Assembly: GCA_017500935.1 (NCBI GenBank)
Contig: JAFVXW010000005.1
Coordinates: 1-64,000 of the forward strand
Reading direction: 5' to 3'
DNA: 64,000 bases
Source of the DNA: Lachnospiraceae bacterium
GTDB taxonomy: Bacteria; Bacillota; Clostridia; Lachnospirales; Lachnospiraceae
Part shown: in pieces, positions 51,556-59,902 of the stretch
How the letters are laid out: the number at the start of each line of letters is the position of its first letter
Numbering within the stretch: position 1 is the first letter of the stretch
The notes under the pieces: generated by a model
What the model saw: only the letters and a program-made list of their open reading frames with translations
Told to the model about the DNA's origin: nothing
Databases searched by the model: none
Made by a program: the position numbers and the translations under genes

Positions 51556-53076
51556 CTATTGTTCATCATCTGCTTTCAGACGGTTGATCAGCGCGGCAAG
51601 TTCAAGGCGGCTGTGTACGTTCATCTTACGATAGATGTTTTTGGTGTGGTCTTTTACTGTATGTTCGGAAATAAAAAGGGCTTTGGCGATATCGCCGTTG
51701 CTGTATCCATGACAGATCAGATCGACAACTTCCTGTTCCCGGCGGGAAAGAAGGGAGAGAGGGCTAAGAACAGCAGACTGGCTGGCGGCAGTTTCTGCGG
51801 TCGGTTCAGAAACAGGCTCTGTTTTGAGAGGCTGAGGCTCTCTGGCAGCGGCTGTAGATTCTGTAGAAACGGCAGAAGAAAGATGCGTAGCAGCTGTGGT
51901 ATGCTGCGCTGTGTCAGCAGTCGTCTCCGGAAGCTTACGATGCAGGGTATACAGGAAGTAAGGCTCAAACTGCAGGTAAATGATAACCAGTATGACCATG
52001 ATGACTGCATAAGTCAGATAAAGTATGGACGGCGCGTCGCGGAAGAGTTCCACCATAGTGCCCTGCACGATCACAGCTAAAACTGCCAGACCAATGGTGA
52101 TCGGGGACAGGTAGCGGGATGGATAGGTTTTCATCAGCACGGTACTGTAAAGCGGCACCATCTGACAGGATACCATTGCAAAGCCGATAAAGGCGCATCC
52201 AATATAAGCAAATGCCGGTATAGAAACAGAAGCCAGCATAAACAGATAGCCGGTTCCGCCAAGCCCGATGAAGATGGAGACGCAGCGGAAAGGATGGATA
52301 TTTGCTTTTTTATAAAGAAGATACAGCAATAAGCTTGTGAAGGCATCTACGGAATAGGAGATAAAGACACCATGCTTAACTTCGGCGGAGATGGCCGGAC
52401 CGGATACTCCCATGAGGGAAGCGATAAAAATTAAAATAAAAGTTCCGGCAAGCAGTTTTTTGGGCGTGGTAAAACCATCGCTTTTTTTTATGTAACGGGG
52501 GCAGGCTCCTTTGTGTACGGGCAGACGGAAATAAAAGGTCAGCAGTAAGAGCAATGCCGCAATGGTGGTCAGGCGAAAGGCAGGGAAGGAAATGGGCAGG
52601 AATTCATTCTGCACAACCGCGATCAAAATAAGGGAGACACTGTATGCCAGAGTCAGGTATAGGATGGCGCTTTTTTCTGAAAGATAGTTGACCAGAATAA
52701 AGGTTTCAAAACCGATCAGAAAACAGCAGCTGAATACGTGAACATAGATCAGCAGCTTCAAGAATTCTGTGGAAAAGGGGAAAAACAAGCCCAGCATTGT
52801 AAACAGTGAAACAAGCACCGTCACACGGCAGGCTTTGATGACGGTGGCCGGTGAAAAAATCATCCATGCGATGGAGAAAAAATAAGCCAGTACGATCAGC
52901 AGGGTGATATTGTCCATGGAAATCGGCAGCGGTGTCCGCCCGTCCAGCGTAAGGGATGGACCCATAAAATAAATAAAGCCCATCTGCCAGAAACAGAACA
53001 TGGAGAAGCATAAAAGCATCCATATGGGCTGTGAAAGTCTTTTTTTCTGGTTTTCCAAAAGAATAGAATAAATCAT
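51556..53076 (-). CDS. Membrane-integrated LuxR-type regulator
   Basis: 506 residues. About 1-380 form a polytopic membrane domain (some ten to twelve helices, MFS-like in look), then a linker of about 60 residues rich in Thr, Ala, Ser and Glu, and a C-terminal LuxR/GerE helix-turn-helix (about 440-506: LSRREQEVVDLICHGYSNGDIAKALFISEHTVKDHTKNIYRKM). AAAAGGAG lies 8 bases before the ATG on the minus strand. The same design, a one-component sensor with membrane and DNA-binding parts in one chain, occurs in gut Actinobacteria and Clostridia. It reads away from the zinc-ribbon cluster, which it could regulate across the 456-bp gap. Signal unknown. Confidence 0.85.
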   Translation of the reverse strand: MIYSILLENQKKRLSQPIWMLLCFSMFCFWQMGFIYFMGPSLTLDGRTPLPISMDNITLLIVLAYFFSIAWMIFSPATVIKACRVTVLVSLFTMLGLFFPFSTEFLKLLIYVHVFSCCFLIGFETFILVNYLSEKSAILYLTLAYSVSLILIAVVQNEFLPISFPAFRLTTIAALLLLLTFYFRLPVHKGACPRYIKKSDGFTTPKKLLAGTFILIFIASLMGVSGPAISAEVKHGVFISYSVDAFTSLLLYLLYKKANIHPFRCVSIFIGLGGTGYLFMLASVSIPAFAYIGCAFIGFAMVSCQMVPLYSTVLMKTYPSRYLSPITIGLAVLAVIVQGTMVELFRDAPSILYLTYAVIMVILVIIYLQFEPYFLYTLHRKLPETTADTAQHTTAATHLSSAVSTESTAAAREPQPLKTEPVSEPTAETAASQSAVLSPLSLLSRREQEVVDLICHGYSNGDIAKALFISEHTVKDHTKNIYRKMNVHSRLELAALINRLKADDEQ

Positions 53077-53532
53077 GTGTAACTCCTTTTTCGATGAATA
53101 AAACGAGAATAGATGGTAGTTTCCCTGTACAATTATGCAAGTTCCCTCGCCGGAATGGGGTGGAAACTGAGAAATCCCCCCTTTGTGGGATAGGAAATGG
53201 GAGGGGGACTATCTATGATAGAGATATACAGACCATAGTATTATCATTTGGATTCATAGTGTATATACAGACAGCATATCAAAAAACAGGAGTGATTTCC
53301 AGTGCTGGTACGAAAAAACTGTTTTCTGTTACATATAACAGGAAAACTACTACAAATAACAGTAATACTGTAAATGAGTTCAGATTTATACGAACAATAC
53401 CGGAAAAACTGCTATACATGGCGCGAAACCATTGTTTCGGACAGCGGAAATAATACGGGTAATCAGGTAATATAATAATTAGTTTTATTTATATCATGTA
53501 TAGCATGATATGACAGGAATGGAGGTGGATGA
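53077..53532. promoter_or_regulatory. Divergent regulatory region between two LuxR-type genes
   Basis: 456 bp without a convincing gene. It contains several dyads: GTTTTCTGTTA-CATA-TAACAGGAAAAC (53318-53344), CGAAACCATTGTTTCG near 53425-53440, and ATATCATGTATAGCATGATAT (53491-53511) just before the ribosome binding site of the small LuxR gene. These are candidate regulator sites; no consensus is known to me. Confidence 0.4.
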
Positions 53533-53811
53533 GTGGGCGAAAATTGTGATGTGATGAAATATTTTGATTACGTGAAGCTTGCCAAAAAAGAGTTTCAGGC
53601 TTTGCTGGATGTTCATCCCGAGCTGTCCGCCCTGTCCGCAAAAGAACTGGAAGTATTTGAACTGCTTTTGACGGATAAGACAATGGTAATGATTGCAGAG
53701 GAGCTGTTTATCTCGCTTTCTGCGGTGCATTTTCATTGTAAAAATATTTATAAAAAGCTGAATGTTTCAAACAGGCGGCAGTTTTTGATCACGTACAAGG
53801 ATTTATGCTGA
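53533..53811 (+). CDS. Small LuxR/GerE-type DNA-binding protein
   Basis: 92 residues starting at GTG 53533, with a strong GGAGGTGGA site 3-4 bases further upstream; the inner ATG at 53554 lacks one. The protein is almost only a LuxR-type helix-turn-helix (ELSALSAKELEVFELLLTDKTMVMIAEELFISLSAVHFHCKNIYKKL, positions 53620-53760). It has no receiver or sensor domain. It resembles the DNA-binding end of the membrane LuxR protein encoded divergently. It lies 55 bp before the first zinc-ribbon gene, so it may be the first gene of that operon and its regulator. Confidence 0.82.
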   Translation: MGENCDVMKYFDYVKLAKKEFQALLDVHPELSALSAKELEVFELLLTDKTMVMIAEELFISLSAVHFHCKNIYKKLNVSNRRQFLITYKDLC

Positions 53812-53866
53812 TATGTCATCCGGACAAGGCGGCAAAGAAAAAAATATTTTACAGGAGGAGTGCAAC

Positions 53867-54427
53867 ATGGCATTTTTTGACAAACTGAATGATTTCGCAA
53901 AGAACATTGGGGATAAGACCAATGATGCGATCGAGACGGGAAAACTTAACAGTAAGATCAACGCAGAGAATAACGCTGCAGGGGAAGAACTGAAAAAAAT
54001 CGGTGCTTTCTATTATGAACAGTTTATGGCAGGTGAATTTGTGGCAGAGCAGGTTCTGGAATTTTGCCAGAATGCAAAGGCTCACTACGATGCGGCAGCG
54101 GCAGCACAGGCTGAGATCGACAAGATCAAGGCTGAAAGTGAAGCTGCAAAGGCGGCAGCAGCACAGGTACAGGCAGCTGCTCAGGCAGCGGCAGTACAGC
54201 CTATGCAGACTGCACCCGTAAATGCGGCACCTGCGGCAGAGGGGGAAGTAATCTGCAGTGCATGCGGCGCAGCAAATGCAGCCGGTGTGAAGTTCTGCAG
54301 AGAATGCGGCAATAAGATGGAAATTCCGGTTCCGGCAGCACCTGCAAAACGTTTCTGCACAGCATGCGGAACAGAAGTGGCACCTGGTGTCAGATTCTGC
54401 CCGGAATGCGGCAGCAAAATGGAATAA
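53867..54427 (+). CDS. Double zinc-ribbon protein with helical N-terminus
   Basis: 186 residues from ATG 53867 (AGGAGGAG 6 bases upstream). About 1-105 are helical and charged (DKLNDFAKNIGDKTNDAIE, then Ala-rich), about 105-128 are an Ala/Gln linker, and two zinc ribbons follow: Cys130, 133, 144, 147 and Cys164, 167, 178, 181 (CSACG...FCRECG and CTACG...FCPECG). This N-terminal module is common in Clostridial zinc-ribbon proteins of unknown function. There is no signal peptide. It is the first of five zinc-ribbon/CxxC proteins in this cluster. Zinc or another metal binding, and protein-protein contacts, are the only roles I would infer. Confidence 0.82.
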   Translation: MAFFDKLNDFAKNIGDKTNDAIETGKLNSKINAENNAAGEELKKIGAFYYEQFMAGEFVAEQVLEFCQNAKAHYDAAAAAQAEIDKIKAESEAAKAAAAQVQAAAQAAAVQPMQTAPVNAAPAAEGEVICSACGAANAAGVKFCRECGNKMEIPVPAAPAKRFCTACGTEVAPGVRFCPECGSKME

Positions 54428-54473
54428 CGGAACAAGTTCCGGTTTTCCATATTAAACGGAGGGAGGTATTTAT

Positions 54474-55559
54474 ATGAACGCAAAACAACTTTTTTCAAAA
54501 ACAATGCCCTTTATCTGGGCTAAAATGCTTTTGGGCGGCGCAACGGTGCTGATCAGTGCCGTATTGCTGGCAATTTTTATGGGACTTGGCTGGCTGTTTG
54601 GTGAGAATGCGATGGTAATTATGTTCATTCTCTGGATTTCCGCAACAGGTGTGGTTCGCTATGCGATCATGCACTATATGGGATATCTGGTGAAAGCAGG
54701 ACACATCGCAGTTATCGCAGAAGCCTGCTTTACCGGTCAGATTCCTGCCAATCAGGTTGAGTACGGCAAAAAAATGGTTACAGAGCGTTTTGCAACCTCC
54801 AATATCTATTTTGCGGTGGATCAGCTTGTATCCGGTGCGGTAAAACAAATCCAGAACAAGATCGGCAAACTTGGAGACAAACTTGATTTTATCCCCGGAA
54901 TGAACGCAGTGACCGGTGCAGCACAGTTTTTTGTCAGTATTTCCTTAGGTTACATAGATGAGTGCTGTCTGGGATGGACATTCTACAACAAAGAGCAGGG
55001 CGCATTTAAGAGCGCGGCTGACGGCGTTGTGATCTATGCACAGAACTGGAAAGTGCTTTTAAAAGATGCGGCAAAGACCATGCTGAAAGTCATTATTCTG
55101 ACCGTTGTTATTACACTGATCATTTTTGTGCCGGTCGGACTGTTGTTTAAACTGTTGAAATGGAGCGGATTTCTGGCATTTATGCTGGCGCTTTTGATCG
55201 CATGGGTTGTGAAGTTTGCGTTTATGGACAGCTATATCATGATTGAGATGATGGCATCCTACATGCAGGTGGCTCCTGCCACACAGATTACGTTCGATCT
55301 GTATTCCACACTGTGCACCTGGTCCTCCAAGTTTAAGGAACTGTTTAAAAAAGGACAGGAAGAAAGTCCTGCACCCGCTTATACAGCTGCATCGGCAGCA
55401 GGATCTGCAGCGCAGACATTTGAAACTGCGGCAGCTCCCGCAGCGCCTGTACAGAGAACGGAAGCATCAGCCGGTACTAAACCTGTTTTTTGCGGACAGT
55501 GCGGCGCAAAAAATGAAGCCGGAACCAAATTCTGCGGTTCCTGCGGCGCAAAGCTCTGA
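54474..55559 (+). CDS. Polytopic membrane protein with C-terminal zinc ribbon
   Basis: 361 residues. Two hydrophobic helices near the N-terminus (about 18-38 and 42-68) and two or three more at about 200-255 (KVIILTVVITLIIFVPVGLLF, then FLAFMLALLIAWVVKFAF) enclose a mixed central region. The last 70 residues are an Ala/Pro linker followed by a zinc ribbon (FCGQCGAKNEAGTKFCGSCG). AGGGAGGT precedes the ATG. It lies 46 bp after the double zinc-ribbon gene. I know no function; the shared ribbon type suggests it assembles with the neighbouring ribbon proteins at the membrane. Confidence 0.8.
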   Translation: MNAKQLFSKTMPFIWAKMLLGGATVLISAVLLAIFMGLGWLFGENAMVIMFILWISATGVVRYAIMHYMGYLVKAGHIAVIAEACFTGQIPANQVEYGKKMVTERFATSNIYFAVDQLVSGAVKQIQNKIGKLGDKLDFIPGMNAVTGAAQFFVSISLGYIDECCLGWTFYNKEQGAFKSAADGVVIYAQNWKVLLKDAAKTMLKVIILTVVITLIIFVPVGLLFKLLKWSGFLAFMLALLIAWVVKFAFMDSYIMIEMMASYMQVAPATQITFDLYSTLCTWSSKFKELFKKGQEESPAPAYTAASAAGSAAQTFETAAAPAAPVQRTEASAGTKPVFCGQCGAKNEAGTKFCGSCGAKL

Positions 55560-55682
55560 TCGGGTTTGTTGGATCTAAATACATAAAGTGCAGCCTGTCG
55601 CTTTTATGATGTGTTGAAGTTGATGCGGGCGGTTGGCGGTAACAGCCAGCTGCCCGTATGACATTTATGAAGGAGGATGATT

Positions 55683-57245
55683 ATGAGTAGATTTTGTACT
55701 GGATGTGGCGCCCCCATATCCGATAATAAAAAATTCTGTACAGAATGCGGAACACCTGTACCTGTTGAAGAAGCGGCAGCGGTTCAGGAAACAATGATTG
55801 AGCAAATGCAGGAAGCGGCTGAGATTCCTGCAGAGACAGTGCAGCAGTCTGAGGCGGAAGCTGTATCTGTACCTTTGGCAGAACCTGTACAGCAGACAGA
55901 AGCTGTACAACCGACAGAACCTGTGCAGCCGGCACAGCCTGTTCGGCCCATGCAGCCGACTCCGGTGCAGCAGGTTTATCAGCAGACACCCGTACAGCCC
56001 GCAAGACAGCAGGCTTCTGCACAGCAGACATATCAGCAGCCTTCGGCACAGCCGGTAAGGCAACAGCAGGCAAAGCAGTCTGCAAGACAACCCCAGGCAA
56101 GGCAGCAGCAGACATCCCAGCCTGCATATCAGCAGCCCCCAGTGCAGCAGGCAGCCTCCCAGCAGTATTATCAGCAGCCTACGGTACAGCCTGTGTACCA
56201 GCAGGCAGCGCCTGCATATGATCCGGACGCAGTACCTCCAAAGGGCAGTAAATATGAGCCGATCACAGCTGGCGGATACATAGGGATCATGTTGTTAATG
56301 TGTATTCCGATCATCGGTCTGATCCTGACGATCATCTGGGCGTGCGGCGGATGTAAAAAGGTTAATAAAAGGAATCTGGCAAAGGCAACCCTGATCATGA
56401 TGGCAATCAGCCTTGTGCTCAGTCTGATCATGGGATTTGTGGTAAAAAAGGTGATCAATTCTGCAATCGAAGCTTCCGGACTTGGCGCAGTCATGTCTGA
56501 ACTGGAAGGCAGCGGTCTGACACAGGAGCAGGAAGATGAAAGTGCTGGTGCACTTGGCGGTCTTCTTGGTCTTATCGGCGGCGGTTCTGATGAAGAAAAC
56601 AGCCCGGCAACAGAACAGAACGGTTTATTCGGACAGAATGAATCTTCCGGACAGAGCGATGCTTCCGGACAAAGTGATTCTGCCGCACAAAGCAGCTCCA
56701 ACGGGCAGGCAGCAGAATCTGACAGCTCTCTGGCGGATGCGCTTGGCGCATTGGCAATTCTTGCCGGTACAGCATCCGGGGATAACAGCAATGTGACCAA
56801 CTCTGATATTGAAGAGTTACAGGCCCTTGGAGCGCTGATCGAAGGTCTGGAAGGTCTTGAAGGCAGCGGTGAGGAAAGCGGACTTGGCGATCTGATCGAC
56901 GGTGCGATCGCGGCAAATCAGGACGCAGAAGCACTCAATGACGGCTGGCCCAAAACTTTGCGTAATTATCCGGACGGAACAGCAACAGCAGTTGCTTCTT
57001 ACCGTACAGAGATTACCGGAACGACCAAAGAAACCATGCTTGGCTGGATTGATCAGCTTAAGATCGATGGTTTTGAATTCCAGGATTTTTACGGATTTGG
57101 TTTCTCTGAATCCGATATGCTGAGCATGGATGCATGGTGGGCATATGATGGAAAGACTTACTTAAGTGTTTCCTATTATGACGGCACAGTTACAGTGGAT
57201 CATACCAAGGAACTTCCTGATCTGGAGAGTTATTTTGGGGGATGA
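55683..57245 (+). CDS. Zinc-ribbon membrane protein with Gln/Pro-rich linker and C-terminal domain
   Basis: 520 residues from ATG 55683 (AGGAGG 6 bases upstream). Order: zinc ribbon (about 3-25, FCTGCG...FCTECG); a long Gln/Pro/Val-rich repeat region with PVQQ, QPVRQQ and YQQP units (about 45-180); two hydrophobic helices (about 197-220 and 232-258) separated by a basic loop with CGGCKK; an acidic Gly/Ser/Gln stretch (about 270-415); and a folded-looking C-terminal domain of about 95 residues (WPKTLRNYPDG, then FQDFYGFGFSESDMLSMDAWWAYDG). The topology is ambiguous because the basic loop between the helices should be cytoplasmic. Function unknown. Confidence 0.8.
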   Translation: MSRFCTGCGAPISDNKKFCTECGTPVPVEEAAAVQETMIEQMQEAAEIPAETVQQSEAEAVSVPLAEPVQQTEAVQPTEPVQPAQPVRPMQPTPVQQVYQQTPVQPARQQASAQQTYQQPSAQPVRQQQAKQSARQPQARQQQTSQPAYQQPPVQQAASQQYYQQPTVQPVYQQAAPAYDPDAVPPKGSKYEPITAGGYIGIMLLMCIPIIGLILTIIWACGGCKKVNKRNLAKATLIMMAISLVLSLIMGFVVKKVINSAIEASGLGAVMSELEGSGLTQEQEDESAGALGGLLGLIGGGSDEENSPATEQNGLFGQNESSGQSDASGQSDSAAQSSSNGQAAESDSSLADALGALAILAGTASGDNSNVTNSDIEELQALGALIEGLEGLEGSGEESGLGDLIDGAIAANQDAEALNDGWPKTLRNYPDGTATAVASYRTEITGTTKETMLGWIDQLKIDGFEFQDFYGFGFSESDMLSMDAWWAYDGKTYLSVSYYDGTVTVDHTKELPDLESYFGG

Positions 57246-57279
57246 TCCGATATCCTGAATGAAAAGATAGGAAAAAACA

Positions 57280-58857
57280 ATGAGTGTAAATAATAGTGAT
57301 TCTTCACAATATGTCAGACAGGCGACTATTACAAGATGTATCACCTACGATCAGATTCGTCAGGAGCCTTCATTTCCCAAGGGGCGTCTGCAATTTGTCG
57401 GCTGGCTGTTTCGGAATATGTGGAAGAGTCTGAAAGCAGGATTTCCTAAAAATCTGTTGATCGTACTCGGACTTGGTTTGTTTTACTGGATCTTCAATCT
57501 GATCTTTTTAGGAATCATCAATGACAGCTGTTTCTTCGGAAACGGACGGTTTTCAAGGTCCAGCGCGATCGCCTATTTGTTTGCGGGACTGGTCTATGAA
57601 AACGGCGCAAAAGGATTTGACTGGATACCGGGCGGCTCCATGACAACCTGGTTTTACAATCTGACATTTTTTACCGCATTATTCTGGCTGGTGGGAAATA
57701 TCTGGCGAAGAATCTGTAAGGAAGGATTTTTGGCACCGATGAAAGATATTTTCCGGATACCTGTCAATATAAAGACATGCTGGAATTCGGTGACAGTATC
57801 CTTTTTAGGAAAAATCATGCTGTATATGGGGCTTGGGATTCTGGCTGGATTTTTAATAAAAAGCCCGTTTACCATGGTCGCACTGACAATATGGCTGTTA
57901 TTGAATTTTGGTCAGGGTGGAGAAAGCTCACTGATCTATATGATGTTTATTTATCAGGGAGCTGTTAATGCAAAGAGTAAAAAGCCCAAAGCGCTGATAA
58001 CCGGTGCGGATGTTGCAGTAAATATTCTTGGTCTTGGACTGGGAATGCTGTTTGCGTTTGTTGTAAGCGTTGTGCTGTGGAATACCACAGATTACCGGAT
58101 ATTATCAAGAGTGCTTTGCTTTCTGCCTCTTGGTATTCTGCTTGTATTTTTTGGCGCTGGAGGCCGGATCACGATGCAGAGCAGAACACAAAAGGCTGCA
58201 ACCATCGTACTTTTGTGTATGGGCAGTGTCTGGCTCAGAACGTTGACCGCATATGCAGATGACGGCGGCTGGACGGAATCGGGCAGTAATATTCCCGGAT
58301 GGCTTGCTAATCCCGGAACACAGCTGATGGAAGCAGCGGGACTTGGCGGACCGGCCGGTATGATTGCCGGATGGCTTGGCAATATGGTAGGAAACGGCGC
58401 GTTGGATCATGTGACAGCAGGACTTGGCAGCGCAGCAGCAGGTATCGGCGCAGGCGCACAGGACGGAGGTATACTGGGAGCCGGACTGGGAGCATATGAA
58501 TCTGCGCTTGGCGGTCTTGGACCGATGGGAAATATGCTTTCCAACGCCTGGAGCGGTGCGATTGATGCGCTTGGAGGCGGTGGCCAGGGTGCGTCAGGAA
58601 GTTCCGGCAGCGGAAGCTGGGGCGGCAGCGGAGGTTCCGGCAGCGGAAGCTGGGGCGGCAGCGGAGGTTCCGGCAACAGTGGAAACTGGGGAAACAGCGG
58701 AAATTCCGGCAACAGCGGAAACTGGGGAAACAGCGGAAATTCCGGCAACAGCGGCAACTGGAACAACAGCGGTAATAATGGAAACAACGGAAATACGAAT
58801 ACGAAACCCGGTACAGGTCTTGAAGAACCGGGCACGGAAGAGGACGAACGTTGGTAA
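57280..58857 (+). CDS. Polytopic membrane protein with Gly/Ser/Trp/Asn repeat tail
   Basis: 525 residues. Residues 1-325 contain about seven or eight hydrophobic helices. The last one (about 305-322, after the basic SRTQK) ends in TLTAYA followed by DDGGW, which looks like a signal-peptidase I site (A-x-A) at the end of an internal signal-like helix. The remaining roughly 200 residues are Gly-rich (GLGGPAGMIAGWLG, then GAGLGAYESALGGLG) and end in 11-12-residue repeats of the SGSGSWGGSGG / SGNSGNWGNSGN type. If cleaved, a secreted Gly-rich domain would be released. Start: ATG 57280, with GATAGGAAA upstream. No family recognised. Confidence 0.75.
   Translation: MSVNNSDSSQYVRQATITRCITYDQIRQEPSFPKGRLQFVGWLFRNMWKSLKAGFPKNLLIVLGLGLFYWIFNLIFLGIINDSCFFGNGRFSRSSAIAYLFAGLVYENGAKGFDWIPGGSMTTWFYNLTFFTALFWLVGNIWRRICKEGFLAPMKDIFRIPVNIKTCWNSVTVSFLGKIMLYMGLGILAGFLIKSPFTMVALTIWLLLNFGQGGESSLIYMMFIYQGAVNAKSKKPKALITGADVAVNILGLGLGMLFAFVVSVVLWNTTDYRILSRVLCFLPLGILLVFFGAGGRITMQSRTQKAATIVLLCMGSVWLRTLTAYADDGGWTESGSNIPGWLANPGTQLMEAAGLGGPAGMIAGWLGNMVGNGALDHVTAGLGSAAAGIGAGAQDGGILGAGLGAYESALGGLGPMGNMLSNAWSGAIDALGGGGQGASGSSGSGSWGGSGGSGSGSWGGSGGSGNSGNWGNSGNSGNSGNWGNSGNSGNSGNWNNSGNNGNNGNTNTKPGTGLEEPGTEEDERW
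58603..58788 (+). repeat. Coding tandem repeat (33 then 36 bp units)
   Basis: Units begin with TCCGGCA at 58603, 58636, 58669, 58705 and 58741; the first two are 33 bp and the next two 36 bp, with a degraded fifth. They encode SGSGSWGGSGG and SGNSGNWGNSGN. Neighbouring units are almost identical at DNA level, so copy number is probably variable between strains. Confidence 0.85.
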
Positions 58858-58882
58858 AAATGAAACGGATTGGGGAAAACAG

Positions 58883-59902
58883 ATGAAAAAACGGATATGT
58901 GCAATGATGCTGGCTGCAAGTATGATCTGTATGAGCGGCTGCAGCATTGGAAAAACAGAAGTAAAGGAGGTCACAGTCTATACGGCAGTTGACCAGATTT
59001 ATGCGGAACCGGTATTTGAGGATTTTGAAAAAGAAACCGGTATCAAAGTCAATGCGGTTTATGATCTTGAAGCCAACAAAACGACAGGTCTTACCAACAG
59101 ACTGATCGCAGAAAAAGAAAATCCGGTATGTGATGTGTACTGGAATAATGAATTTACACAGACTATGCTTTTGCAGGATGAAGGACTTTTACAGCCCTAT
59201 GTGTCTGAAGCTGCTGCAGATATTCCCGATGCCTATAAGGATGCAGATGGTTACTGGACAGCCTTTGGCGGCAGGGCAAGAGTTATGCTTGTCAACACAG
59301 AGCTTTTGTCCGAGGAAGAATATCCGACCAGTATTTATGATCTGATCAGCGGAAAATATGATGCGAAACAGATCGCGATCGCATATCCGATGTTTGGTAC
59401 AACAAGAACACAGGCTGCGGCGGTTTATGCGGCGGTTGGTGCAGAGGAAGGCAGAAGGATTTTTCAGGAATTGGCAGACAGCGGTGTACAGGTGGTGGAT
59501 GGAAATTCCGTTACCCGTGATATAGCTGCTGCAGGACAGGCTGCAATCGGTTATACCGACACAGATGATGCCAAGGGCGCAGTGGAAGACGGAAAGCCTG
59601 TGACGATGGTATTTGCAGATCAGGAAGAAAATCAGATGGGAACATTGATCACTCCCAACACAGCAGCGATGATCGCAGGGGCACCCAACGAAGAGAATGC
59701 AAAGGTATTTATTGACTATATTGTTTCACTGGACAATGAAAAACGTCTGATTGAAGATGGATTTTTTGATCTTTCAGTACGTCCCGGTGTGGATGCCGGT
59801 GGACTTGATGTTATCGGCATGAAAGTGAATCTTAAGGAAGTTTATGAATGTCTGGAAGAAGCGAGCACAGATATGCAGGAAATCTTTGGAGATGCTTCCT
59901 GA
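58883..59902 (+). CDS. Iron/thiamine/phosphonate-type ABC solute-binding lipoprotein
   Basis: 339 residues from ATG 58883; the longer frame runs back through the previous gene and is not real. Lipoprotein signal with lipobox MSGC (Cys20). The mature protein has the AfuA/FutA/ThiB-type fold: VTVYTAVDQIYAEPVFEDFE, then DVYWNNE and TAFGGRARVMLVNT, with a late FIDYIVS and NEKRLIEDGFF. It captures ferric iron, thiamine, a polyamine or 2-aminoethylphosphonate; which one is not clear. It is the first of a coupled importer set with permease and ATPase genes. The cluster context (zinc ribbons) might favour a metal, but that is inference. Confidence 0.85.
   Translation: MKKRICAMMLAASMICMSGCSIGKTEVKEVTVYTAVDQIYAEPVFEDFEKETGIKVNAVYDLEANKTTGLTNRLIAEKENPVCDVYWNNEFTQTMLLQDEGLLQPYVSEAAADIPDAYKDADGYWTAFGGRARVMLVNTELLSEEEYPTSIYDLISGKYDAKQIAIAYPMFGTTRTQAAAVYAAVGAEEGRRIFQELADSGVQVVDGNSVTRDIAAAGQAAIGYTDTDDAKGAVEDGKPVTMVFADQEENQMGTLITPNTAAMIAGAPNEENAKVFIDYIVSLDNEKRLIEDGFFDLSVRPGVDAGGLDVIGMKVNLKEVYECLEEASTDMQEIFGDAS

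Noticed and set aside
53094-53453. Open frame of 119 codons on the plus strand between the two LuxR genes
   Set aside because: No ribosome binding site, skewed composition (Thr, Asn, Arg runs), overlaps several palindromes and the region looks regulatory.
55665-56127. Two overlapping antisense frames rich in Leu/Arg and Ala/Val
   Set aside because: They are the mirror of the Gln/Pro repeat coding region of the plus-strand gene and have no ribosome binding site.
58424-58882. N-terminal extension of the iron-type binding protein frame
   Set aside because: It overlaps the Gly/Trp repeat gene in another frame; the lipoprotein signal begins at 58883.
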